From NCBI RefSeq assembly GCF_022899355.1, contig NZ_JALJCK010000001.1, positions 472,346 to 536,345 on the forward strand: a DNA stretch of 64,000 nucleotides. Direction: 5' to 3'. A program made the position numbers and the translations under genes. Below, piece after piece: positions 27,178-34,963 of the stretch (positions are counted from its first letter, which is position 1; each line of letters begins with the position of its first letter). Source of the stretch: Shinella yambaruensis (GTDB lineage: Bacteria; Pseudomonadota; Alphaproteobacteria; Rhizobiales; Rhizobiaceae). The notes below the pieces were generated by a model that was not told where the DNA came from, did not search any database, and was given only the letters and a program-made list of their open reading frames with translations.

Positions 27178-28061
27178 AGCCGGCGCCCTTCGACTATCTC
27201 GCCGCGACATCGGCATCCGAGGCCGCCGAAGCCCTTGCCGCCGCGAACGGCGACGGCAAGATCATCGCGGGCGGCCAGAGCCTCATGCCGATGATCAACT
27301 TCCGCCTGGTGAAGCCCGCGATCCTGATCGACATCAACCGCATCGCCGGCCTCGACCGTATCGAGAAACACGGCGAACGTCTGCGCATCGGGGCGACGGT
27401 CCGGCACCGCATGACGGCGACGGATGCGCTCGTGCACCGGCACATCCCGATCCTGCACGATGCCATGCATCATGTTGCGCATTTGACGGTGCGCAATCGC
27501 GGCACGTTCTGCGGCAGCGTCTGCCATGCCGATCCGGCCGCGGAGATGCCGATGATGACGCTCCTCCTTAACGGGACGATTGCGGCGCTCTCGATCAGGG
27601 GCGAGCGGCAGATCGCCGCCTCGGACTTCTTCGTCGGCTCGCTGATGACATCGCTCGAGCCGGACGAATTCGTCACCTCGATCGAAATCGACACACTGCC
27701 GCTCGACACGGGCTGGGGCTTCGAGGAGTTCTCGCGGCGCCACGGCGATTTTGCCCTTGCCTGCGTGGCGACGACACTGCGCATCGTCGACGGCGTGGCA
27801 CGCGACGTCCGTTTCGGCATGATGGGCGTGGGCGAGACGCCGTTGCGCCTGCCGGAAATCGAGGCACGCATCGAAGGCCAGGCGATTTCGCAGGCGCTGC
27901 TGCAGGACGTGACGGAGGCGCTGAAGGGGCTCCTGCACCCCAACACCGACATCCATGCATCCGCCGACTATCGCCGGCACCTTGCCGGCACGCTGGCGCG
28001 GCGCGCGCTGCGCGATGCCTGGCGGCGGGCCACGCTTCGCAAGGACGCTGCAGATGCCTGA
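27174..28061 (+). CDS. Molybdenum hydroxylase FAD-binding (medium) subunit, CoxM type
   Basis: A 295-residue FAD subunit of a xanthine-oxidase-family hydroxylase. The FAD motif AGGQSLMPMINFRLVKP (about residues 32-48), TVRNRGTFCGSVCHADPAAEMP (the second FAD-binding segment, about 103-125) and GFEEFSRRHGDFALACVATT are diagnostic. It passes electrons from the 2Fe-2S subunit to an acceptor. The ATG at 27174 was chosen because the fold begins right after it (MKPAPFDYLA); in-frame ATGs upstream exist. Its stop overlaps the 2Fe-2S subunit start by 8 bases. Confidence 0.88.
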   Translation: MKPAPFDYLAATSASEAAEALAAANGDGKIIAGGQSLMPMINFRLVKPAILIDINRIAGLDRIEKHGERLRIGATVRHRMTATDALVHRHIPILHDAMHHVAHLTVRNRGTFCGSVCHADPAAEMPMMTLLLNGTIAALSIRGERQIAASDFFVGSLMTSLEPDEFVTSIEIDTLPLDTGWGFEEFSRRHGDFALACVATTLRIVDGVARDVRFGMMGVGETPLRLPEIEARIEGQAISQALLQDVTEALKGLLHPNTDIHASADYRRHLAGTLARRALRDAWRRATLRKDAADA

Positions 28062-28539
28062 AAAGAAGATCACCCTCAGCGTCAGCGTGAACGGCGTGGT
28101 CCACACCGCCACCGTTGAGCCGCGCATGCTGCTGAGCGATTTCCTGCGCCACGCGCTGGGCCTCACGGGAACGCATGTCGGCTGCGAACACGGCGTCTGC
28201 GGCGCATGCACCGTCCTTCTGGACGGCCGCAGCGCGAGGTCCTGCCTGATGCTTGCCGTGCAGGCCGAGGGCGCGGAGATCGAGACCGTCGAGGGACAGG
28301 GAAGCGTGGACCGGCTCGGGCGGATCCAGGAGGCGTTCCGCCAGCATCACGCCTTGCAATGCGGCTTCTGCACGCCCGGCTTCATCATGGCGATCACCGA
28401 CATGCTGCGCCACCATCCGCTCGAAACCGACGACCAGATCCGCGAGGCGCTCTCCGGCAACATCTGTCGCTGCACGGGCTACGAACACATCGTCAACGCC
28501 GTCCGGGAACTGGCGAAGGAAAGAGGGCCCCTGACATGA
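28054..28539 (+). CDS. Molybdenum hydroxylase 2Fe-2S (small) subunit, CoxS type
   Basis: A 161-residue subunit with two [2Fe-2S] sites. The plant-type cluster uses Cys44, Cys49, Cys52 and Cys64 (GCEHGVCGAC). The second uses Cys103, Cys106, Cys138 and Cys140 (CGFCTPG and CRCTGY). It carries electrons from the molybdenum centre to FAD. The ATG at 28054 overlaps the FAD-subunit stop. Its own TGA overlaps the lactonase-like gene as ATGA, so the order small subunit, lactonase, large subunit is translationally coupled. Confidence 0.93.
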   Translation: MPEKKITLSVSVNGVVHTATVEPRMLLSDFLRHALGLTGTHVGCEHGVCGACTVLLDGRSARSCLMLAVQAEGAEIETVEGQGSVDRLGRIQEAFRQHHALQCGFCTPGFIMAITDMLRHHPLETDDQIREALSGNICRCTGYEHIVNAVRELAKERGPLT

Positions 28540-29294
28540 GAATGCATTTTCTCGCCGGAGGCCGGCTGCGCATGCGCCGCTCCGTCTTCGTTCCCGGTGC
28601 GGCGAAGGAAGAGACGATCGAGCTGCCCGTCCATGCCACCTTGATCCGCCATCCGAAGGGCAACGTGCTTTTCGACAGCGGCTGCAATCCGCAGGCCGCC
28701 ATCGACCCGCAAGCCTGCTGGGGCGGGCTGGCAAGGGTGATGACGCCGATATTCGATCCCGAGCAGACGGTTGTCCGGCAGCTGGCAACGCTCGGCCTCG
28801 AAGCTGGCGACATCGACGTCGTGATCTGCTCGCACCTGCATCCCGACCATTGCGGATGCAACCGGTATTTCGGCCGCGCGACGTTCCTCTGCCACGAGGC
28901 CGAGGTCGCGGCGGCAAAGGCGGACGGCGCCGAAAACCAGGGTTACCTGAAACCGGAATGGGACCAGCCGCAGGGTTTCCAAACCTTCGGCGCGGAGCAC
29001 GACGTCTTCGGCGACGGGCGCATCGTCCTCCTCCCCATGCCCGGCCATACGCCCGGCATGACCGTCGCGCAGGTGGCGCTGGACGGCGGCACCTTCGTCC
29101 TCGCCTCCGACGCCGCGCCGCTCCAGGCCAATATCGACGAGGGCATGGCGCCGCGGAACACGTGGAACATGGAGCTCGCCGTGGCGGCGCTCGTGCGCCT
29201 GAAGGCCCTGCGGGACAAGGGTGCGACGATCGTCTCCGGACACGACGAGGCGCAGTGGCTGGCCCTGCGGAAGGGCGGGGAGTTTTACGAATGA
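28536..29294 (+). CDS. Metallo-beta-lactamase-fold lactonase (AHL/gamma-butyrolactone lactonase-like)
   Basis: A 252-residue MBL-fold hydrolase. The dinuclear zinc motif is SHLHPDHCG (His100, His102, Asp104, His105), followed by PGHTPGM (His171), SDAAPL (Asp192) and a C-terminal SGHD. This is the pattern of N-acyl-homoserine and gamma-butyrolactone lactonases. It overlaps both the small- and large-subunit genes of the molybdenum hydroxylase by ATGA, so it belongs to the catabolic pathway rather than to quorum quenching. It probably opens a lactone formed after hydroxylation. No signal peptide is seen, so it is cytoplasmic. Confidence 0.85.
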   Translation: MRMHFLAGGRLRMRRSVFVPGAAKEETIELPVHATLIRHPKGNVLFDSGCNPQAAIDPQACWGGLARVMTPIFDPEQTVVRQLATLGLEAGDIDVVICSHLHPDHCGCNRYFGRATFLCHEAEVAAAKADGAENQGYLKPEWDQPQGFQTFGAEHDVFGDGRIVLLPMPGHTPGMTVAQVALDGGTFVLASDAAPLQANIDEGMAPRNTWNMELAVAALVRLKALRDKGATIVSGHDEAQWLALRKGGEFYE

Positions 29295-31684
29295 GCCTGC
29301 GCGACCATTCCGTCGAACTGCGCCCCAAGCTCGTCGGCAAGCGGGTGAAGCGCACCGAGGACCCGCGGCTCCTTGCCGGCGTGGGGCAATATGTCGACGA
29401 CATGGCGCCGGCCGGGATGGTGCATGTCGCGCTGCGCCGCTCCGACCAGCCGCATGCCCGCATCCTCGGCATCGATGTCGGCGAGGCGTTCTCCGTCCCC
29501 GGGGTCATCGCCATCTACGACGCGACGGACCTGGAAAGCGAGGTCAGGCCGGCGATCCCCACCTCCCGCATGCCGGACTACTACGCGACGCCCATCTGGC
29601 CGCTGGCGCGCGGCAAGGTGCGCTATGTCGGCGAACCCGTCGTCGCCGTCGTCGCGGAAAGCCGCTACGCCGCCGAGGACGCGTTGGAGCATATCACCAT
29701 CGACTACGAACCCCTGCCCTTCGCGATCCGGCAGGTCGATGCGGTGAAGGACGACGCGCCGCTGCTGCACGAGGAAGCCGGCACGAACACGATCATCCGG
29801 CGGGAATTCAAGCGCGGCGACGTCGACGCCGCCTTCGAAAGCGCCGCGGTGACCGTCAGGGGCCGGTTCCGGATGACGCGCAAGACGGCGGTCGCGATGG
29901 AAAACCGCTCCTACCTCGCCGAATGGGACCCGCGAAAGCAGGCGCTGACGCTCTACACCTCGTCGAACATCCCCGGCGTCATCCGCGACGTCCTGTCCGG
30001 ATGCCTCGACCTGCCGGGCACGCGCCTGCGGGTCGTGGCGCCGGATGTCGGCGGCAGCTTCGGCGGCAAGGGATCGCTCTACGGGGAGGAGATCCTTGTC
30101 TGCGCCCTTGCCCGCAAGCTGAGGTGCCCGGTGAAGTTCATCAGCGACCGCCTCGAGGACCTGTCCGCGACCAGCCAGGCATTCGACGAACTGATAGAGG
30201 CCGAGCTCGCCGTCACGCAGGACGGCCTGCTGATCGGGCTGAGGGCCGACGTCATCGGCGATGTCGGCGCCTATTCGATCTATCCCTGGACCGCGGCCCT
30301 CGAAACCGTGCAGGTGGTGAGCTTCCTGCCCGGCCCCTACAGGATGGAGCACTACCGGGGCCGCATCAGGGGTGTCCTCACGCCCAAGCCCCCGACCGGG
30401 CCCTACCGCGGCGTCGGAAGGCCGTCCTCGACCTTCGCGATGGAACGCCTGATCGAGATGGCGGCGCGCAAGCTCGGCATGGACCCGGTCGCGTTCCGCC
30501 GCAAGAACCTCGTCAATGCCGACGAATTCCCCTACCGGACCGCCTCCGGCATCATCTGGGACAAGTCGGCGTTTCAGGAATGCCTGGCGGGCGCCTGCGC
30601 GCATGCCGACTATCCGAACCTCCTCATAGAAAGGGATGAGGCACGAAGGCAGGGACGCTGGATCGGCATCGGCCTTGCGAGCTATGCGGAACTGACCGGC
30701 ATCGGCTCGCGCATCTCCGTCGCCCCCGGCATGCCCATCAACACGGGCACCGAAACCTCGAAAATCGAGATCGACGCGACCGGCGCGATCACCGCCGCCT
30801 TCGGCATCGCCTCGCACGGACAGGGTCTCGAGACCACGCTCGCGCAGGTGATCGTCGACGAACTCGGCTGCAGGCTGGAGGATATCGAGGTCAAGCACGG
30901 CGACAGCGCGCTGGTGCCGATGTCCAGCGGCACCTATGCCAGCCGTTCGGCCGTCCTCGGCGGCGGCGCGGCGACCCTCGCCGCGCGCGTCGTCAAGGCC
31001 AAGGTCCTGCGCGCGGCCGCCTATCTGATGGAGCAGGACGTCGACGACCTCGACATGCATGACGGCATCGTCACCAGCAAGAGCTCGAACCGGACGATGA
31101 CGCTCGGGGAAGTCGCATCCGCCGTCTATTCGCAGATGGGCCGCATCCCGCGCGACCGGCGCGAGGACCTTGCCGCATCGGAGACCTATGATCCCTATCT
31201 CGGCACCGCCTGTTCATCCACCCATCTTGCCATGGTCGAGGTCGATCCGGAGACCTACGGCGTCAAGGTCCTGCGTTACGTGGTCGCCGAGGATTGCGGA
31301 AAGATCATCAATCCGATGATCGTCGACGGCCAGGTGCAGGGCGCGGTGGCGCAGGGCATCGGCGCGGCCCTCCTTGAAGAGGTCGTGCACGACGACCAGG
31401 GCCAGGCCGTCGCGGCAAGCCTGGCGGACTACCTCGTTCCCGTCGCGAGCAACATACCGGATATCGGCATCGTGCATATCGAGGCGGACCTGCCCGACAC
31501 TGTGGGCGGGTTCCGTGGCATGGGCGAAGGCGGGACGATCGGTGCGCCGGCGGCGATCGCGAACGCCGTGTCCGACGCGCTGTCCCATCTCGGCCTCTCG
31601 GTCGAGACGCTTCCCATCACGCCGGAGCGGATATTCCGGATGTTGCAAGCGCGCGTCGACCCGGCCGATGCCGTCACAGGTTGA
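29291..31684 (+). CDS. Molybdenum hydroxylase catalytic (large) subunit
   Basis: A 797-residue molybdopterin-cytosine-dinucleotide subunit of the xanthine oxidase/CoxL family. The start (KLVGKRVKRTEDPRLLAG) and segments VAPDVGGSFGGKG, PTGPYRGVGRPSSTFAMER and the active-site GMGEGGTIGAP with base Glu746 are clear. The form I CO-dehydrogenase loop AYxCSFR is replaced by PYRGVGR, so CO oxidation is unlikely. It should hydroxylate an aromatic or heteroaromatic ring, perhaps as a CoA ester, with oxygen from water. It starts by ATGA overlap with the lactonase gene and converges on the HxlR gene, with an 11-base overlap of ends. Confidence 0.9.
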   Translation: MSLRDHSVELRPKLVGKRVKRTEDPRLLAGVGQYVDDMAPAGMVHVALRRSDQPHARILGIDVGEAFSVPGVIAIYDATDLESEVRPAIPTSRMPDYYATPIWPLARGKVRYVGEPVVAVVAESRYAAEDALEHITIDYEPLPFAIRQVDAVKDDAPLLHEEAGTNTIIRREFKRGDVDAAFESAAVTVRGRFRMTRKTAVAMENRSYLAEWDPRKQALTLYTSSNIPGVIRDVLSGCLDLPGTRLRVVAPDVGGSFGGKGSLYGEEILVCALARKLRCPVKFISDRLEDLSATSQAFDELIEAELAVTQDGLLIGLRADVIGDVGAYSIYPWTAALETVQVVSFLPGPYRMEHYRGRIRGVLTPKPPTGPYRGVGRPSSTFAMERLIEMAARKLGMDPVAFRRKNLVNADEFPYRTASGIIWDKSAFQECLAGACAHADYPNLLIERDEARRQGRWIGIGLASYAELTGIGSRISVAPGMPINTGTETSKIEIDATGAITAAFGIASHGQGLETTLAQVIVDELGCRLEDIEVKHGDSALVPMSSGTYASRSAVLGGGAATLAARVVKAKVLRAAAYLMEQDVDDLDMHDGIVTSKSSNRTMTLGEVASAVYSQMGRIPRDRREDLAASETYDPYLGTACSSTHLAMVEVDPETYGVKVLRYVVAEDCGKIINPMIVDGQVQGAVAQGIGAALLEEVVHDDQGQAVAASLADYLVPVASNIPDIGIVHIEADLPDTVGGFRGMGEGGTIGAPAAIANAVSDALSHLGLSVETLPITPERIFRMLQARVDPADAVTG

Positions 31685-32696
31685 ACGGATAACGCAGGAT
31701 GTAGTCCGTGTCCTTCGCCGCGATCTGCTTCTTGCATTCGGAGCACACGACGATGGCCGAGAAGTCCTGCCCGCAGGTCTTGTGCCGCAGGCGCATCGGC
31801 GGCTTGCCTTCCGCAAGCCAGCGGTCTCCCCAGGCCATCATCACCAGCATCGGCTTGTAGAGATCAAGCCCCATTTCGGTGAAGCGGTATTCGAAACGTT
31901 CGCTTGAGCCATAGGGGACCTTGCGAAACACTCCGGCCTGCACGAGGCGCGCAAGGCGGTCGGCGAGGATGTTCGTGGCGATGCCGAGATTTTCCCGCAT
32001 CTCCTCGAAGCGGCGCACACCGAACCAGCCCTCCCGCAGGATCAGGAAGCTCCACCTGTCGCCGATGATCCCGAGCGTCCGCGCGACGGAGCAAGGCCGC
32101 ACCCGCTCCAGAAGCGTGGGGTCGGAACTGCGGCGCGACGTCGGGCGCGTGTCGACCGGAGCATATCCCGCGCCCGGCCCGTCGCGGGGAGCGACCTCCC
32201 GCGCCGTGAACGGCTCCAGGCACTCACAGCAGACCGTGACCGGATGGCATGCGCAGCCGCAGCTCTTGTGTATCAGTTGCAGGGGCGGCTCCTTGCCGCC
32301 CGTCAGCCATCTGTCGCCGAATTCCATCAAGGACAGCATGGTCGGAAAGAGGTCCTTTCCTCTTTCCGTCAGGAAATATTGCTGCCCCGGTTCGTTGGGC
32401 CGCCGTCCCACGCTCATGATCTCGTTCGCGACAAGGGCGGACAGGCGCGACGACAGCGTCTGCCGGGGGATGCCCAGCCTTTGCTGGAACTTGTCGAACC
32501 GGCGAACCCCGAAATACGCCTCGCGGAGAATGAGGAAGTTCCAGGTGTCAAGGACGATCTCCATCGTACGGCGGACGGACGACTGCCTCTGCAGCGGCGC
32601 CGGCTTTAACGAAGCACTGTCGGACTTGGCGGGCAGAGTGCCTTTATTCAACATATTCAGCTTGATCTCAGTGGCGCGGCAACAGGATTCAACCAT
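31674..32696 (-). CDS. Tandem-domain HxlR-family transcriptional regulator
   Basis: A 340-residue regulator made of two HxlR winged helix-turn-helix modules. Module 1 spans about residues 42-130 (DTWNFLILREAYFGVRRFDK) and module 2 about 200-290 (GDRWSFLILREGWFGVRRFE). Each is followed by a short cysteine-rich tail: CGCACHPVTVCCECLEPF and CGQDFSAIVVCSECKKQ, which could bind zinc. HxlR proteins are usually about 110-150 residues and dimerise, so this is a fused pseudo-dimer. The start is uncertain: the ATG at 32696 has AAGGAG too close, and 32651 is an alternative. A motif copy lies 26 bp upstream, suggesting autoregulation. Confidence 0.85.
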   Translation of the reverse strand: MVESCCRATEIKLNMLNKGTLPAKSDSASLKPAPLQRQSSVRRTMEIVLDTWNFLILREAYFGVRRFDKFQQRLGIPRQTLSSRLSALVANEIMSVGRRPNEPGQQYFLTERGKDLFPTMLSLMEFGDRWLTGGKEPPLQLIHKSCGCACHPVTVCCECLEPFTAREVAPRDGPGAGYAPVDTRPTSRRSSDPTLLERVRPCSVARTLGIIGDRWSFLILREGWFGVRRFEEMRENLGIATNILADRLARLVQAGVFRKVPYGSSERFEYRFTEMGLDLYKPMLVMMAWGDRWLAEGKPPMRLRHKTCGQDFSAIVVCSECKKQIAAKDTDYILRYPFNL

Positions 32697-32721
32697 TCTC
32701 CTTTGTCCAGGATAGGCGGAA

Positions 32722-32738
32722 AAGTCTATCAGTGAAAG
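32722..32738 (+). promoter_or_regulatory. 17-bp regulon motif, copy 4 (degenerate)
   Basis: AAGTCTATCAGTGAAAG matches the exact motif in 13 of 17 positions and lies 26 bp upstream of the HxlR start. It overlaps a possible minus-strand promoter (a TATCCT -10 at 32711-32716 with a poor -35). The rest of the 193-bp gap shows nothing assignable. Confidence 0.5.
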
Positions 32739-32889
32739 TTAAAAGCAACCCGCATTCTGCGAACCGGGTACCGGGCGCTCCGGCACACGGCTTCTTGGCG
32801 CATCTGCCAGGTTCGGGATTGACGCGGTATCACGGCAAGGAAGGCCGTCCGGGGCTTGACTGGATACGAGCCATCCTCATCACCCCGCT

Positions 32890-33900
32890 TCAGAAGCGTA
32901 TCACGAAACGTCCCCGTGCTTTCCCACTTTCAAGCGCGTGAAGGGCGTCAGTGGCATGCGCGAGGTCGATCTCCTCGATCGGATTGAGCAGGGGCTGGCG
33001 GGCGTGAAGGGCGACCACCTCGCGCATTTCCTGCCGGGTGCCGACGCTGGTCCCGGTGATGGTGACGCCGGTCGCGGTCAGCCATTCCTGGATGAGCGGC
33101 ACGGGCTCGGATACCAGCGCCGCAGCAACGATACGCCCGCGCGGCCGGACCGACGCGACGATCCCCGCCCAGGTGGCAGGCGTCGGCGCAAAGTTGATCG
33201 CCGCATGGTAGCCGGGATTGTCCGCCAGAAGCCGTTCAAGTCCCTCGCCCGCCGTTTCGACTGCGGCTGCGCCATATCGGCGGGCATGCTCGAGTTTCGC
33301 CGGGTCGCGATCCACCGCCAGGACGTGCACCCCCATGCGCGCGGCGATCTGTACCGCATAAAGGCCGAGGCCGCCGCAGCCGAACACCGCGAGCCGCTCG
33401 CCGGCCGTCACGCCCGCACGGCGGATGGCGCCATAGGCGGTGACGCCCGCACACATGACCGGTGCCGTCGCCAGCGGATCCACGCCGGCCGGCAGCGGCA
33501 CGGCGAATGCGGCGTCGACCGCCACATATTCCGCAAAGCCGCCCGGAACGTTGAGGCCATGTGCCCGCTGGTGCTGGCAGAAGGCCTCGTAGCCGTCGAT
33601 GCATTCGTCGCAGCGCAGGCAGGTGTCGTGCAGCCAGGGTACGCCGACCGTATCGCCCACGGCCCAGCCGCGCACGCCTTCACCGATCGCCTCGACCACG
33701 CCCACGCCCTCATGGCCGAGGATGAAGGGGTTTGGCGCCTGCGGCGGCCGCACGTCGCCCTTCCAGATGTGAACGTCGGAATGGCAGATGCCGCAGGCCT
33801 TCAGCCGGACGAGCAGCTTGCCGTGCCCTGCAACGGGCCGAGGCACCTGCCTGATCTGCAACGGTTCCCCGTATTCGGCCAGCACGGCAGCCCGCATCAT
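32890..33900 (-). CDS. Zinc-dependent alcohol dehydrogenase (AdhP type)
   Basis: A 336-residue medium-chain dehydrogenase. The catalytic zinc site is KACGICHSD and GHEGVG. The structural zinc cysteines are complete (TCLRCDECIDGYEAFC). The NAD site is VFGCGGLGLYAVQIA, and APVMCAGVTAY is typical of AdhP. The start is one of two adjacent ATGs (33900 or 33897), 8 bp downstream of the binding-protein stop. The frame is open further upstream only as a shadow of that gene. Its partner is a choline/betaine-type binding protein, so it might oxidise an amino-alcohol or an aldehyde derived from the ligand, which is an inference. Confidence 0.85.
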   Translation of the reverse strand: MMRAAVLAEYGEPLQIRQVPRPVAGHGKLLVRLKACGICHSDVHIWKGDVRPPQAPNPFILGHEGVGVVEAIGEGVRGWAVGDTVGVPWLHDTCLRCDECIDGYEAFCQHQRAHGLNVPGGFAEYVAVDAAFAVPLPAGVDPLATAPVMCAGVTAYGAIRRAGVTAGERLAVFGCGGLGLYAVQIAARMGVHVLAVDRDPAKLEHARRYGAAAVETAGEGLERLLADNPGYHAAINFAPTPATWAGIVASVRPRGRIVAAALVSEPVPLIQEWLTATGVTITGTSVGTRQEMREVVALHARQPLLNPIEEIDLAHATDALHALESGKARGRFVIRF

Positions 33901-33908
33901 GGGAAATG

Positions 33909-34859
33909 TCACTGGATGCTGAGCTCCGCCTTGACCGCCGCAAGTCCCGGCCTGCCGTCGAAGGTCAGGACGTCCTTGAGCCAGGCCTCGAGCTTTTCCG
34001 GATGCGCCTTCAGCATCTTCTCGGCGGCGTCGCGCGCCTCCAGCCCGTCCGTCATGATCATGTTCATGCCGGCATTCTCGTAGTCGATGTCGAAGACAAG
34101 GTTGCCGAAGAACGCCGTCACGTTCGGGCATTGCCCGGGATAGCCCTTGCGAACGAGCGTGCGGACCGTCGCGCCGCCGAAGTCCGGTCCGAATTCCGCG
34201 TCTCCGTCCGACAGATAGGCCATGTCCATGTTGACGTTCATCGGATGCGGCTGCCAGCCGAGGAAGACGATCCATTCCCGGTTTTCCACGGCCCTCTGGA
34301 CCTGCGCCAGCATCGCGGCCTCGCTCGATTCCACGACCTCCCAGTCGCCGGTGAGGCCATGCGCCTTGCTTTCCACCATGTCGAGCAGCGGCTTGTTGGT
34401 GCCCGGCTCGATGCCGTAGATCTTGCGGTCGAGCTTGTCGGCGAACGTCTCGAGGTCGTCGAAGGAGGTCAGCCCGCCGTCGAAGACGTATTTCGGGACG
34501 GCCAGCGTGTACTTGGCCCCCGTCAGGTTGGTGGCAACGGGAATGACGGAACCGTCATCGAAATAGACCCTGTAGTCTTCATCCTGCACCGGGCGCCAAT
34601 TGCCCAGGAAAACGTCGATATCGCCGTTCCTGAGGGAATCGAAGGTGATGTTGAGGGCAAGCATCGTCTGGCTCGGTTCGTAGCCGAGCGCGCCCAGAAT
34701 GATCTCGGCGGTGGTGTTGGTGAGCGCGATATCCGTCCAGCCGAGATCGGCAAGGCGCACCGCCTTGCACTCCGGCGCGTCGGCGGCGAGCGCGGCATGG
34801 GCCGGCGCGAGACATGCGGCGCCGGCCGCGACGATCAGGGCGAGTGCTGTCCTGTTCAT
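33909..34859 (-). CDS. Choline/glycine-betaine-type ABC substrate-binding protein (OpuAC/ChoX family)
   Basis: A 316-residue periplasmic binding protein. The ATG at 34859 follows AAAGGGA and starts a clean signal peptide (MNRTALALIVAAGAACLAPAHAALA); an upstream in-frame start would bury it. Aromatic residues expected for a quaternary-ammonium cage are seen in LADLGWTDIALTN, FLGNWRPVQDEDY and FLGWQPHPMNVNM, as in ChoX. No permease or ATPase gene lies nearby, so it must work with a transporter elsewhere. The divergent gene encodes a BetI-like repressor, supporting a choline or betaine link. Confidence 0.85.
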   Translation of the reverse strand: MNRTALALIVAAGAACLAPAHAALAADAPECKAVRLADLGWTDIALTNTTAEIILGALGYEPSQTMLALNITFDSLRNGDIDVFLGNWRPVQDEDYRVYFDDGSVIPVATNLTGAKYTLAVPKYVFDGGLTSFDDLETFADKLDRKIYGIEPGTNKPLLDMVESKAHGLTGDWEVVESSEAAMLAQVQRAVENREWIVFLGWQPHPMNVNMDMAYLSDGDAEFGPDFGGATVRTLVRKGYPGQCPNVTAFFGNLVFDIDYENAGMNMIMTDGLEARDAAEKMLKAHPEKLEAWLKDVLTFDGRPGLAAVKAELSIQ

Positions 34860-34916
34860 AGGCGTTCCCTTTCTTGGTTTTCCCGGAAGGATAAGGACGG
34901 TTATTTTTAAGACAAG

Positions 34917-34946
34917 CAAAAATTTGTTAAAGCGCACAAAAATTTG
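34917..34946. promoter_or_regulatory. Pair of 10-bp direct repeats, likely TetR/BetI-like operator
   Basis: CAAAAATTTG occurs at 34917-34926 and 34937-34946, a spacing of 20 bp or two helical turns, between the divergent choX-like and TetR genes. Each copy is a near-palindrome. It is a good candidate operator for the adjacent BetI-like protein. Confidence 0.55.
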
Positions 34947-34963
34947 ATCTGCTACGGAAAACC

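Noticed and set aside
28536-29294. Quorum-quenching AHL lactonase
   Set aside because: The family fits, but the gene is translationally coupled inside a catabolic operon, so a pathway role is more likely. The signal-degrading role is not excluded.
29291-31684. Carbon monoxide dehydrogenase
   Set aside because: The form I active-site loop AYxCSFR is replaced by PYRGVGR, and the operon contains CoA and lactone enzymes instead.
32732-32941. 69-codon plus-strand frame between HxlR and ADH genes
   Set aside because: No ribosome site or recognisable motif; it overlaps the ADH end.
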